A stretch of DNA of 58,869 nucleotides from Flavobacteriales bacterium UBA972. GTDB taxonomy: Bacteria; Bacteroidota; Bacteroidia; Flavobacteriales; Schleiferiaceae. Under the pieces are notes generated by a model, which made no database searches, was not told the origin of the DNA, and was given only the letters and a program-made list of their open reading frames with translations. The DNA lies in contig DBBY01000043.1 of NCBI GenBank assembly GCA_002292855.1, positions 4,112 to 62,980 on the forward strand, read 5' to 3'. The translations under genes were made by a program, and so were the position numbers. Positions 41,883 to 50,728 of this stretch are shown piece after piece. Within the stretch, counting starts at the first letter, position 1, and every line of letters begins with the position of its first letter.

Positions 41883-42512
41883 ATGAAGCTGCCGCTGCCC
41901 AAAACCAAGATTCGCCCCTTTTGGAAGTCGGTGCACTTGACCCATCGGTTCTACCAAATCACCGGCGGATACCGGTTTTTTATGGACGGCATGCGCAAGC
42001 TCGGTTGGGCTATGTTTGTCATGGGAGTGGTCTTGTGGGTCCTTAACAAGTACGTCATTGACCTGACCGACATCGCAGACTGGATCACCAACCACCTGCC
42101 CTGGTACCTGGCCGCGGCCACCCTATTTGCCTCGGAGATTGTGGTGGGATTTCTACCCCCCGACCTCTTCATCCTTTGGGCTCAAAGCCTGACCTACCCT
42201 TGGCTCATGGTCTTGCTGCTCTCGGTTCTCTCTTATTTGGCCGGAATCGTGAGCTACCTCATTGGGGAACGCCTGCATCATTTGCCCAAGGTTCAAGGCT
42301 GGATTGACGTTAAGTTCGCCAATCAATTCACCCAAATTCGCCGATTTGGTGGGCTCTTGGTGGTAATTGCCGCCCTGACGCCCCTGCCCTTCCCGATGAT
42401 ATCGACCATTGCGGGCATGGTGGGCTATAGGTTTCGCTGGTACCTGATGGCCGCCCTTACTCGTTTTTTGCGCTTTGCTCTTTATGCAGCCGTAATTTTT
42501 GGTCTTGTCTAG
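41883..42512 (+). CDS. DedA/VTT-domain membrane protein
   Basis: A 209-residue inner membrane protein with about five hydrophobic segments (for example LGWAMFVMGVVLWVLN and WLMVLLLSVLSYLAGIVSYLIG). The VTT/DedA-like core is visible in the second half: a polar GERLHHLPKV stretch, RRFGGLLVVIAALTPLPFPMISTIAGMVGY and a final helix. DedA proteins move lipids such as undecaprenyl phosphate across the inner membrane or affect the proton motive force; which applies here is unknown. It lies between recG and pheT and appears to have its own promoter. Confidence 0.85.
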   Translation: MKLPLPKTKIRPFWKSVHLTHRFYQITGGYRFFMDGMRKLGWAMFVMGVVLWVLNKYVIDLTDIADWITNHLPWYLAAATLFASEIVVGFLPPDLFILWAQSLTYPWLMVLLLSVLSYLAGIVSYLIGERLHHLPKVQGWIDVKFANQFTQIRRFGGLLVVIAALTPLPFPMISTIAGMVGYRFRWYLMAALTRFLRFALYAAVIFGLV

Positions 42513-42519
42513 CAGAGAG

Positions 42520-42527
42520 TACTTTTG
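42520..42527 (+). promoter_or_regulatory. -33/-7 promoter for pheT
   Basis: TACTTTTG is an exact match, 4 nt before the ATG at 42532. A TTTTTG -33 candidate sits at 42496-42501 with an 18-nt spacer. It overlaps the end of the preceding gene. Confidence 0.65.
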
Positions 42528-42531
42528 AGCC

Positions 42532-44970
42532 ATGCGTATTTCTTTGGATTGGTTATCGGACTACCTCCCCACGAACCTCAGCCTGGCCGAGGTCAGCGAA
42601 CGACTCACCGCGACCGGGCTCGAGGTTGAAAAAGCTGAGGTATTCGATGCGGTTCCGGGCGGACTTCGCCACGTTGTGGTGGGCGAGGTGCGCAGCCTGC
42701 ACCAGCATCCCAATGCCGACCGCTTGCGGGTAACCCAAGTGGACGTCGGGGCTCCCGAATGGCTGAACATTGTCTGCGGAGCCGCCAACGTGGCCCAAGG
42801 CCAAAAGGTAGCGGTTGCCATGATCGGGGCCGAGCTCCACCCTTGGGGCAGCGACAGCGCATTGGTAATTAAAAAGTCCGCGCTGCGCGGCGAAGCCTCC
42901 GAGGGCATGATTTGCGCCGAAGACGAGCTTGGCCTTGGCAGCAACCACGACGGAATCATGGTGCTCAGCCCTGACGCTCCGGTGGGCCAACCGATGGCCG
43001 AATACCTTGGTCTAGAAAGCGTTAATGTGCTCGAAATCGGCCTAACACCCAACCGCATGGACGCCATGTGCCACTACGGAGTGGCCCGCGACCTGCGCGC
43101 CTCGATGCTCCGCGACGGCCTTGACGTGCTCTGGACCGAGCCGACCACCGTGGACCTCAGCGCAGTCAAAACCGGCGCCACTCGCTTGACTACGAGCGAT
43201 TCGCATTCCTGCCCGCAGTACGGAGCCCTCAAAATCTCTGGCCTCCACGGCGGTCAGGCTTCGGCCGAACCGATTCAGCAGCGTCTCAGGGCCCTTGGGC
43301 TGAATCCGATTAATGCCCTGGTCGACGCCAGCAACTACGTGATGCATGCGCTTGGCCATCCGCTTCACTGCTTTGACGCGGCGGCGGTGCAGGGCGAAAT
43401 TACCGTTCGCCGAGCCCATGACGGCGAGAAACTCACCACCCTAGACGGCGTAGAGCGCAGTTTGCATGCTGAAGACCAGGTGATTGCCAACGGCAGTGCC
43501 GCAATGTGCCTGGCAGGCGTTTTTGGAGGCCAGCAATCGGGAGTCTCGAGCAGCACCACCGCGGTGGTCGTGGAATCGGCCTGGTTTGACCCGGTGGTAA
43601 CCCGGGCCATGGCGCGCCGGCACGGACTGCATACCGACGCCAGCTTTCGCTACGAGCGGGGCGTAGACCCCGCGATGGGCCTGCCTGCCCTTGAGCTTTT
43701 TTGGACCCTCATCGAGGCCCAGTTCCCCGAGGCCAAGATCGAAGGGCTCGATTGGATTCGTGCTGCGGATTCTCGCTTTCAACCTACGGTTATTGAGGTC
43801 TCGATGGACCGAATTGCCGAACTTTTAGGCGACCGCCTGCCCGACGAAGCCTGCACAACCATACTAGAGTCCCTCGACTTTGCCGTGGTCAAGCAAGACG
43901 GCCCCTTTTGGACCCTGAGCTTGCCGGTGTACCGCTGGGACGTTCGCCGCGAAGCCGACGTCGCCGAAGAGCTTTTGCGCGTTTGGGGATTCAATAACCT
44001 CGCCGAGCCCGAGGGAATGCGCGTGCGCAGCCAGCCCGAAGCCCGCCGCAACGCCGAATCACTGCGGCGCATCGCTGCCGACTATTTAGTCGCCCATGGA
44101 TTAAACGAGGTCATGAACCTCTCGCTCACCCGCCTGTCCTGGTTCTCCAACCATCCGAGCATTCCCGCCGACGAGGTCGTGCAGGTGCTGAATCCGCTGA
44201 GTCAGGACCTAGGAGTAATGCGTCCGACCCTGCTCTACAGCGGGCTGGAGACCATTGCCTACAACCTTAAGCGCCAAGAAGAACGCCTGGCTATTTTTGA
44301 GTTCGGACGCCGCTATGGTCAAAATTCCGAGGGGCGCTACGAGGCCGGCGAACTGGGCATTTGGCTTTGCGGAACCTATCCCGACGCGCACTACTCGCGC
44401 CCCAACGCCAGCGCCAACTTTGGCATACTCAAGGGCCTTGTCTGCGGACTCCTTCAGCGCTTCGGAGTTTCGTTTACCGAAGTCCCAGGAACCGCAGTGG
44501 CCGGATTCTGGACCAGCCGCTTGGACCTCATCGGCCCACAGGGCGAAACCCTAGCCTACCTGGGCTGGCCCGACAGCTACGCGCTTGAGGCCACCGACGT
44601 CGACAAACCGGTCCTTGCTTCGCTGGTTCAGTGGGATGCCCTAGTTGCCGCGGCGCAAAAGGCGCGAACCACCTACACCGAACCCCCGAAGTTCCCCAAG
44701 GTGGTGCGCGACCTCGCCTTGGTGGTTCCGGTTGGTACCGCCTACGGCACTCTGGTTGAAGGGCTTCAGTCGGCGCCGGTTAAAACATTGGAGTCGGTGG
44801 AGCTTTTTGACGTGTACCAGGGCAAGGGCCTTCCTGAGGGAAGCATGTCTTATGGCGTTCGTCTGACCTTCCGAGATCCGAGCAAAACCCTTCAGGACCA
44901 ACAGGTTGAGGGCACCGTAAAGCGCATGCTTGAAGGCGCTGAAAAGCACTGCGGAGCCAAGCTTCGCTAG
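42532..44970 (+). CDS. pheT: phenylalanine--tRNA ligase beta subunit
   Basis: PheT pairs with PheS to attach phenylalanine to tRNA-Phe; pheS is not in this window. The 812-residue chain has the N-terminal tRNA-binding OB domain (VVGEVRSLHQHPNADRLRV), the B3/B4 editing domain, a B5 domain, the synthetase-like core with FEFGRRY, and the FDX-ACB anticodon-binding domain (PPKFPKVVRDLALVV ... GSMSYGVRLTFRDPSKTLQD). Length is normal. The ATG at 42532 starts the canonical MRISLDWLSDYL. Confidence 0.97.
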   Translation: MRISLDWLSDYLPTNLSLAEVSERLTATGLEVEKAEVFDAVPGGLRHVVVGEVRSLHQHPNADRLRVTQVDVGAPEWLNIVCGAANVAQGQKVAVAMIGAELHPWGSDSALVIKKSALRGEASEGMICAEDELGLGSNHDGIMVLSPDAPVGQPMAEYLGLESVNVLEIGLTPNRMDAMCHYGVARDLRASMLRDGLDVLWTEPTTVDLSAVKTGATRLTTSDSHSCPQYGALKISGLHGGQASAEPIQQRLRALGLNPINALVDASNYVMHALGHPLHCFDAAAVQGEITVRRAHDGEKLTTLDGVERSLHAEDQVIANGSAAMCLAGVFGGQQSGVSSSTTAVVVESAWFDPVVTRAMARRHGLHTDASFRYERGVDPAMGLPALELFWTLIEAQFPEAKIEGLDWIRAADSRFQPTVIEVSMDRIAELLGDRLPDEACTTILESLDFAVVKQDGPFWTLSLPVYRWDVRREADVAEELLRVWGFNNLAEPEGMRVRSQPEARRNAESLRRIAADYLVAHGLNEVMNLSLTRLSWFSNHPSIPADEVVQVLNPLSQDLGVMRPTLLYSGLETIAYNLKRQEERLAIFEFGRRYGQNSEGRYEAGELGIWLCGTYPDAHYSRPNASANFGILKGLVCGLLQRFGVSFTEVPGTAVAGFWTSRLDLIGPQGETLAYLGWPDSYALEATDVDKPVLASLVQWDALVAAAQKARTTYTEPPKFPKVVRDLALVVPVGTAYGTLVEGLQSAPVKTLESVELFDVYQGKGLPEGSMSYGVRLTFRDPSKTLQDQQVEGTVKRMLEGAEKHCGAKLR

Positions 44971-44989
44971 AGAAGCCCAGAGTTAGAAT

Positions 44990-47221
44990 TTACTTTGTTT
45001 CGCTAAAATTCAGCGCGTTATCGTAGGTATCGCGGTAGTGCGCGACCGTTCCCCAATCTTGGTCGTCGACGCGAATGGATCCCTTGGTAACGTGACCCAG
45101 AAGGTCAAACTCCACCGCGTTGCGCATCATGCAGTCTACAAAGAGGTCGTCTTGGTCGGGGTGAACCGTAACAACGATGCGGCTTTGGCTCTCGCCAAAC
45201 AAAAAGGCATCCGGGCGAATCTCGCTGTCGGATGTGAGATCAAAACCAAGGTCTCCGGCCATGGCCGACTCCATGAGTGCCACAAAAAGTCCGCCCTCTG
45301 AGGCATCATGGGCCGAGGCAATCAACCCCTCGCGAATGAGTTCTGCAACCTGGCGCTGCACGAGGTATTCCTCATCGAGGTCAAAATAGGGCGCGGGCGA
45401 TGCCGTGACCCCCTGCAGGTGAACAAGGTACTGGCTCGAGGCCAGGTCGTTGCGGCTGGTTCCGATGAGGTAAATCAGGTCGCCCTTGGCCTTGAAACCC
45501 AGGGTGGTCACGTGCTTGACGTCGTCCACCAAACCAATCATGGCAATGGTAGGGGTCGGGAAGACCGGCTCTACCCGGTCGCCCATGGCGGTTTGGTTGT
45601 AGAAGCTCACGTTGCCGCCGGTTACGGGGGTCTGGAACTTCAAACAGGCCTTGCTCATGCCCTTAATGGCACCCACAAACTGCCAGTAAACCTCTGGATT
45701 GTAGGGGTTTCCAAAATTGAGGCAGTTGGTAATTGCGCTGGGGGTTCCGCCCGAGCAAACGATGTTGCGGGCGCTCTCGGCCACGGCAATCATGGTGCCC
45801 ACCTCGGGGTCTGCGTGCACGTAGCGGCTGTTGCAGTCCACCGTCATGGCTAGGGCACGGTTGGTTCCGCGCAGGTTTACTACCGAGGCATCGCTGGGAG
45901 CGTTGGTGGAACGGTTGATGGTTCCGACCATGGAGTCGTACTGCTCATAAACCCAGCGCTTGGAGGCAATATTGGGCAGTGCCATCATTTGCATGGCAGT
46001 GGCCTTGAGGTCGGCGGGTACCGGCACGCTGTCTACGTTGAATTTTTGGTACTCCGCGAAGTAGGCCGGCTCCGACCACTCGCGGTGGTAGACCGGTGCT
46101 CCTCCGCCCAGAACCAGGTGCTCGGCAGGCAGGTCGCCGACCAGCTCTCCGTGCCAATAGTACTGCACGTTGGGCCCTGAGGTAACCTCACCGATCAGGG
46201 CGCAGTGAATATCCCACTTGCTAAAAATGGCTTCCACCTCAGCCTCGCGGCCCTTTTGAACCACTACGAGCATGCGCTCCTGCGATTCCGACAAAAGAAT
46301 TTCCCAGGGATGCATGCCCGTTTGGCGGGTCGGAACCCGGTCAAGATGAACCCTCATGCCCACCTCGCCACCTGCGCTCATTTCGGTGGTCGAGCAGGTG
46401 ATGCCCGCGGCACCCATGTCTTGCATGCCCATCACGGCGCCGGTCTGGGCCAGCTCCATGGTGGCTTCGAGAAGCAGCTTCTCCTGAAAGGGGTCGCCTA
46501 CCTGAACCGAGGGTATGTCGTTGGCGGAATCTTCGCTCAAGTCTTTGGACGCAAAGGCGGCTCCGTGGATGCCGTCGCGGCCCGTCGAAGAACCGACAAT
46601 GTAGACGGGGTTGCCCACCCCGCGCGCCTTGGCGCTGATTTGCTCGCCCACTTTAACGATTCCGGCCGAGAATGCATTCACCAGCGGATTCTGCTCGTAG
46701 CAGTCGTCAAAATAGACTTCGCCGCCGACGGTCGGAATACCAAAGCTGTTGCCGTAGTCGCCAATGCCTTTGACCACGCCGTTGACCAACCATTTGGTGC
46801 GGTTGGTGCTGGGATTGCCGAACCGCAGCGAGTTCAGCTGCGCAATGGGCCTAGCGCCCATGGTGAAAATATCGCGGTTGATTCCGCCCACTCCCGTCGC
46901 AGCACCCTGGTAGGGCTCCACGGCCGATGGGTGGTTGTGCGACTCGATTTTAAAGGCACAGGCTAGTCCGTCGCCAATGTCCACGAGGCCGGCGTTCTCT
47001 TCTCCTGCCTTGACGAGCATGTGCGGACCATCCTTGGGCAGAGTTTTGAGCCAAACTATAGAATTTTTATAGGAGCAGTGCTCGCTCCACATGACCGAAT
47101 ACATGCTCAATTCCGTGAAGTTCGGCACGCGGCCAAGGCGGGTGCAAATCGCGTCAAATTCTTCGGGAAGCAGTCCAAGTTCCTTGGCCTGAGTGGGGGT
47201 AGTAAGTGCAGTGGATTCCAT
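44990..47221 (-). CDS. purL: phosphoribosylformylglycinamidine synthase subunit PurL (small form)
   Basis: A 743-residue enzyme of purine synthesis that aminates FGAR to FGAM using ATP and ammonia. The catalytic MWSEHCSYKNS segment is near residue 45, the ATP/Mg motif KIESHNHPSAVEPYQGAATGVGG near 91, and the C-terminal half ends with AHDASEGGLFVALMESAMAG. The length shows the small PurL that works in a complex with PurS and the glutaminase PurQ. A TACCTTTG element lies at 47238-47245 on the - strand, 16 nt before the start. It is convergent with pheT, 19 nt away. Confidence 0.96.
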   Translation of the reverse strand: MESTALTTPTQAKELGLLPEEFDAICTRLGRVPNFTELSMYSVMWSEHCSYKNSIVWLKTLPKDGPHMLVKAGEENAGLVDIGDGLACAFKIESHNHPSAVEPYQGAATGVGGINRDIFTMGARPIAQLNSLRFGNPSTNRTKWLVNGVVKGIGDYGNSFGIPTVGGEVYFDDCYEQNPLVNAFSAGIVKVGEQISAKARGVGNPVYIVGSSTGRDGIHGAAFASKDLSEDSANDIPSVQVGDPFQEKLLLEATMELAQTGAVMGMQDMGAAGITCSTTEMSAGGEVGMRVHLDRVPTRQTGMHPWEILLSESQERMLVVVQKGREAEVEAIFSKWDIHCALIGEVTSGPNVQYYWHGELVGDLPAEHLVLGGGAPVYHREWSEPAYFAEYQKFNVDSVPVPADLKATAMQMMALPNIASKRWVYEQYDSMVGTINRSTNAPSDASVVNLRGTNRALAMTVDCNSRYVHADPEVGTMIAVAESARNIVCSGGTPSAITNCLNFGNPYNPEVYWQFVGAIKGMSKACLKFQTPVTGGNVSFYNQTAMGDRVEPVFPTPTIAMIGLVDDVKHVTTLGFKAKGDLIYLIGTSRNDLASSQYLVHLQGVTASPAPYFDLDEEYLVQRQVAELIREGLIASAHDASEGGLFVALMESAMAGDLGFDLTSDSEIRPDAFLFGESQSRIVVTVHPDQDDLFVDCMMRNAVEFDLLGHVTKGSIRVDDQDWGTVAHYRDTYDNALNFSETK

Positions 47222-47237
47222 AGGGTCGATTCAATAG

Positions 47238-47245
47238 CAAAGGTA
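47238..47245 (-). promoter_or_regulatory. -7 element for purL
   Basis: On the - strand this reads TACCTTTG, an exact match. It is 14 bp from the divergent TATCTTGT box (47260-47267) of the amidohydrolase gene. Confidence 0.65.
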
Positions 47246-47271
47246 GGGCGCAGCCTTCCTATCTTGTGGCC

Positions 47272-48915
47272 GTGAAGCCGGCTTCCTTACCCCTCTTTGC
47301 TGCATTTTTTGCGGCTGCTTTGGCCGGATGCCGTTCCACCCCAGAGTACGACCATGTGCTTGCCAATGCGAGGGTAGCGCAGTTCGACGGCGACGCAATC
47401 TCCTTTGTAAACGTGCATTTGGCCCTTCGCGACGGACGGATCGCCGAACTTATTCCAGCTAGCGAGACGCTCCCTCTAGCGAGCGACACCACCGACTTGA
47501 CCGGGACCTTCGTCTACCCGGGATTGGTCGACGCCCACGCGCATTTTATGGCCCTGGGGCAGGCCCTTGAAACAGTGGACCTCGTCGGAACCCAAAGCTG
47601 GGCCGAGTGCGTGGAGCGGGTACGCCAGTATGTGGCCGACCACCCCGAAGTCGCCGTGGTTCGCGGTCGTGGATGGGACCAAAACGATTGGCCCTCTCGC
47701 GAGTGGCCAAGCTCGGCAGAACTGGACGCATTGGGCGACAAGGCCATTGTGCTGTCGCGCATCGACGGCCATGCCGTGGTCTGCAACCAGATCGCCCTCA
47801 AGCAGTCCGGAATCACCGCCGCAACCCGCATTGACGGGGGCGAAATCATTACTGTGGCCGGCAAACCCACTGGAGTACTCGTCGACAACGCCGAAACCCT
47901 GCTGCGCATTGCGGAGCCATCCCGCGAAGAAAAAATTCGCTACCTGCAGGCGGCCGAGCGTTGGTGCATTGACTTGGGACTCACTGGCGTGCAGGACGCA
48001 GGCCTGCCCACTGGCGACATCATGCTGATTGACAGCCTTCAGCGCGCCGGAGGCTTGCGCATGCCCCTCTACGTCATGGTCTCCGAGAGCCCTGAGGCCC
48101 TTGACCACTGGCTCAAGCGAGGACCCCTTGAAACCGACTGGCTCTCGGTGCGCAGCTTTAAATTCTACAGCGACGGCGCCCTGGGCAGCCGTGGTGCCCT
48201 GCTCCGCGCGCCCTACCGCGACCGGCACGACCACTTTGGGCTGGCACTGCGCGACCAATCCTACCTGAGGACCGCCGCCGCCCGGATCGCCCAAGCCGGC
48301 TGGCAGATGAACACGCACGCCATCGGAGATTCCGCCAACCATTTGGTCTTGAGCATATACCGCGAGGCCTTAGGAGCAAAAACCGCGAAGCCCGACCTGC
48401 GTTGGCGGGTGGAGCATGCCCAGGTGGTGAGCCCCGAGGACCGCAAGGAATTCGGAGGAAGTCTCGGGATTGTGCCCTCGGTACAGCCTACCCATGCCAC
48501 CAGCGACATGGACTGGGCCCCAGACCGCCTTGGCGCCAACCGCATGCCTCATGCTTACGCCTACCGCTTGCTGCGGGAGGCCAATGGCGGATGGATTCCG
48601 CTCGGAACGGACTTCCCCATTGAGCATCCAAACCCCATGTACACCATACTGGCAGCCACAGCACGCCGGGCGCTCGACGGCCACCCTTTGGGCGGATTTC
48701 AGCCCGACGAAGCCCTGACCCTTGACCAGACCATCCTGGGCATGACGCGCGACGCCGCACGCGCATCTTTTCGCGAAGGCCAAGCTGGTGAAATTCGTCT
48801 TGGAAATTGGGCGGACTTCACCATCTTTGACACAAACCTAAGCGAAATAGAACCCATGAACCTGCCCAAAACCCAAGCCCTACAGGTATGGATTCACGGG
48901 GAGCGACGCAAGTAA
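47272..48915 (+). CDS. amidohydrolase lipoprotein (YtcJ-like)
   Basis: A 547-residue predicted lipoprotein (lipobox LAGC, Cys20) with a metal-dependent amidohydrolase fold of the YtcJ/AepA type. The N-terminal metal motif is VDAHAHF, with LGSRGALLRAPY in the middle, NTHAIGDSANHLVL, WRVEHAQVV and GTDFPIEHPNP for further ligands, and a final composite-domain strand. Members hydrolyse amides or cyclic compounds; the substrate is unknown. A location outside the inner membrane is unusual for the superfamily but frequent in this YtcJ group in Bacteroidota. GTG 47272 is preferred over GTG 47266 because a TATCTTGT box ends 4 nt before it. Confidence 0.88.
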   Translation: MKPASLPLFAAFFAAALAGCRSTPEYDHVLANARVAQFDGDAISFVNVHLALRDGRIAELIPASETLPLASDTTDLTGTFVYPGLVDAHAHFMALGQALETVDLVGTQSWAECVERVRQYVADHPEVAVVRGRGWDQNDWPSREWPSSAELDALGDKAIVLSRIDGHAVVCNQIALKQSGITAATRIDGGEIITVAGKPTGVLVDNAETLLRIAEPSREEKIRYLQAAERWCIDLGLTGVQDAGLPTGDIMLIDSLQRAGGLRMPLYVMVSESPEALDHWLKRGPLETDWLSVRSFKFYSDGALGSRGALLRAPYRDRHDHFGLALRDQSYLRTAAARIAQAGWQMNTHAIGDSANHLVLSIYREALGAKTAKPDLRWRVEHAQVVSPEDRKEFGGSLGIVPSVQPTHATSDMDWAPDRLGANRMPHAYAYRLLREANGGWIPLGTDFPIEHPNPMYTILAATARRALDGHPLGGFQPDEALTLDQTILGMTRDAARASFREGQAGEIRLGNWADFTIFDTNLSEIEPMNLPKTQALQVWIHGERRK

Positions 48916-48931
48916 AACCCTGTTTTAAGCC

Positions 48932-50707
48932 ATGAACACACCCAAACGCCTATTTGACTTTGCCCACTACGCAGCAGCAAAGCATCCGCGCCCCGACGCA
49001 CTGAATACCAAGATTAACGGCCAATGGCAGTCGATGTCAACCGTCGAGTTTATCGCCAAGGCCGAGAAGCTCGCCTGCGGACTCATGGACTTGGGCCTCC
49101 AGCCCGGGGAGCGAGTGGGCATCATCTCTGCCAACAACCGCAGCGAATGGAACCTCTGCGACCAGGCCATTTTGAGCGCGGGATGCATTGACGTGCCCAT
49201 GTATCCCACCATTTCGCAGGCAGACTACGAATTCATTATCACCGACTCGGGCATGCGCTTTTGCTTTGTGAGCGACGTGGAACTGCGCGATAAAATCGAA
49301 GCCCTTCGCGCAAGCATACCCACCCTTGAGGCCGTTTTTACCTTCAGCCCCACCGAAGGTTCCGTATGCCTCGACGATGTCGTCGCCCGCGCCAAAGACA
49401 GCCACTGTGCCGAGCTCGAGGCCCGCAAGGCCGCCGTGGGCGAAGAAGACCTTGCCACCATTATCTATACCTCGGGCACCACGGGAACTCCCAAAGGCGT
49501 CATGCTAAGCCACCGCAACATCGCATCCAACGCGGTGGCGGGAGCCGCTCGCCTGCCGGTCGGCCCGACAGGCAAGGCCCTGAGTTTTTTGCCCCTCTGC
49601 CACAGCTATGAGCGGGTCTGTGTTTATGTGTACATGACCAACGGCGTGGGCGTCTACTTTGCGGAGTCCATGGAGACCATCGGCGACAACCTGCGCGAGG
49701 TGCATCCGCAAGTATTTACGGCAGTTCCGCGCCTGCTCGAGAAGGTCTACGACAAAATAATGGACAAGGGCAAGGCCCTGACTGGCATCAAGCGCGGACT
49801 CTTCTTTTGGGCCGTGGGCTTGGCGGAACGCTACGAACACGAAGGCCTCAGCGCCCTGTACTACATGCAGCTCAAGCTGGCTCGCAAGCTGATTTTTAGC
49901 AAGTGGCAAGAGGCTCTGGGCGGCGAGGTATTGGCTGTGGCTAGCGGAGCTGCCGCGCTGAACCCCAAGCTCGCGCGCATCTTCGCCGGGGCCGGAATCA
50001 ACGTTCAAGAAGGCTATGGACTGACCGAAACATCTCCAATTCTTGCCGTGAACCTTCCAACTGGCCGCGGCCATAAGCTGGGCACCGTGGGCACGGCCAT
50101 TGAAGGCGTAAGCCTAAAGCTCGACACCGACGGAGAAATCCTAGCCAAGGGACCCAACGTGATGATGGGCTACTACAAACGCCCCGACCTGACCGCCGAG
50201 GTCATGACCGAAGACGGCTGGTTCCGCACCGGAGACATCGGCGAGCTCGACTCCGAGGGCTACCTGCGCATCACCGACCGCAAAAAGGAGATTTTTAAAA
50301 CGGCCGGCGGCAAGTACATCACGCCCCAAGCGATGGAAAACGCCTTTAAAATGTCTTCATTCATCGAGCAATGCATGGTGGCGGGCGACAACCAGAAGTT
50401 CCCTGTGCTTCTGATTCAGCCGCAGTTCGAATTTTTGAAGTCATGGTGCAGCCGCAAGGGCATTGACTGGACTAGCCCGGCTGAAATGATTGCAGATCCG
50501 CGCATTATTGCCCGCTTTCAGCGCGAAATTGACGCTACCAATGCCCAGTTTGGTCAGTGGGAGAAGGTGAAAAAGTTTGCACTCACTCCTGACCTTTGGA
50601 CCATTGCCGACGGGCACGTTACGCCCACCCTAAAGCTTCGCCGCAAACCCATCTTGCAGCGGTACGCGGCGCTGTATGAGGGACTCTACGAGGAAGCGAG
50701 CAACTAG
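48932..50707 (+). CDS. long-chain fatty acid--CoA ligase (AMP-binding)
   Basis: A 591-residue adenylate-forming enzyme that activates fatty acids to acyl-CoA. It has the P-loop-like TIIYTSGTTGTPKGVMLSH, the aromatic/gating region, GYGLTETSP, and GWFRTGDIGELDSEGYLRITDRKKEIFKTAGGKYI with the C-terminal hinge and lysine. The length and the LFFWAVGLAERYE segment fit the long-chain, ACSL-like branch used by Bacteroidota. It follows the amidohydrolase by 16 nt. The stop TAG is the end of the first 7-nt repeat unit at 50701. Confidence 0.94.
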   Translation: MNTPKRLFDFAHYAAAKHPRPDALNTKINGQWQSMSTVEFIAKAEKLACGLMDLGLQPGERVGIISANNRSEWNLCDQAILSAGCIDVPMYPTISQADYEFIITDSGMRFCFVSDVELRDKIEALRASIPTLEAVFTFSPTEGSVCLDDVVARAKDSHCAELEARKAAVGEEDLATIIYTSGTTGTPKGVMLSHRNIASNAVAGAARLPVGPTGKALSFLPLCHSYERVCVYVYMTNGVGVYFAESMETIGDNLREVHPQVFTAVPRLLEKVYDKIMDKGKALTGIKRGLFFWAVGLAERYEHEGLSALYYMQLKLARKLIFSKWQEALGGEVLAVASGAAALNPKLARIFAGAGINVQEGYGLTETSPILAVNLPTGRGHKLGTVGTAIEGVSLKLDTDGEILAKGPNVMMGYYKRPDLTAEVMTEDGWFRTGDIGELDSEGYLRITDRKKEIFKTAGGKYITPQAMENAFKMSSFIEQCMVAGDNQKFPVLLIQPQFEFLKSWCSRKGIDWTSPAEMIADPRIIARFQREIDATNAQFGQWEKVKKFALTPDLWTIADGHVTPTLKLRRKPILQRYAALYEGLYEEASN

Positions 50708-50728
50708 TAACTAGCAGCTAGCGGTAGC
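50701..50728. repeat. CTAG heptanucleotide repeat forming the stops of two convergent genes
   Basis: The units CAACTAG, TAACTAG, CAGCTAG and CGGTAGC follow with a 7-nt period. CTAG is its own reverse complement, so each unit offers TAG on both strands. The first supplies the stop of the acyl-CoA ligase (50705-50707) and the third supplies the stop of rluD on the other strand (50720-50718). A related array is at 8204-8231. Confidence 0.65.

Noticed and set aside
46205..46966. A 253-residue open frame on the + strand
   Set aside because: Antisense to purL, whose catalytic motifs are unmistakable on the - strand.
47476..48342. A 288-residue open frame on the - strand
   Set aside because: Antisense to the amidohydrolase gene; no family features.
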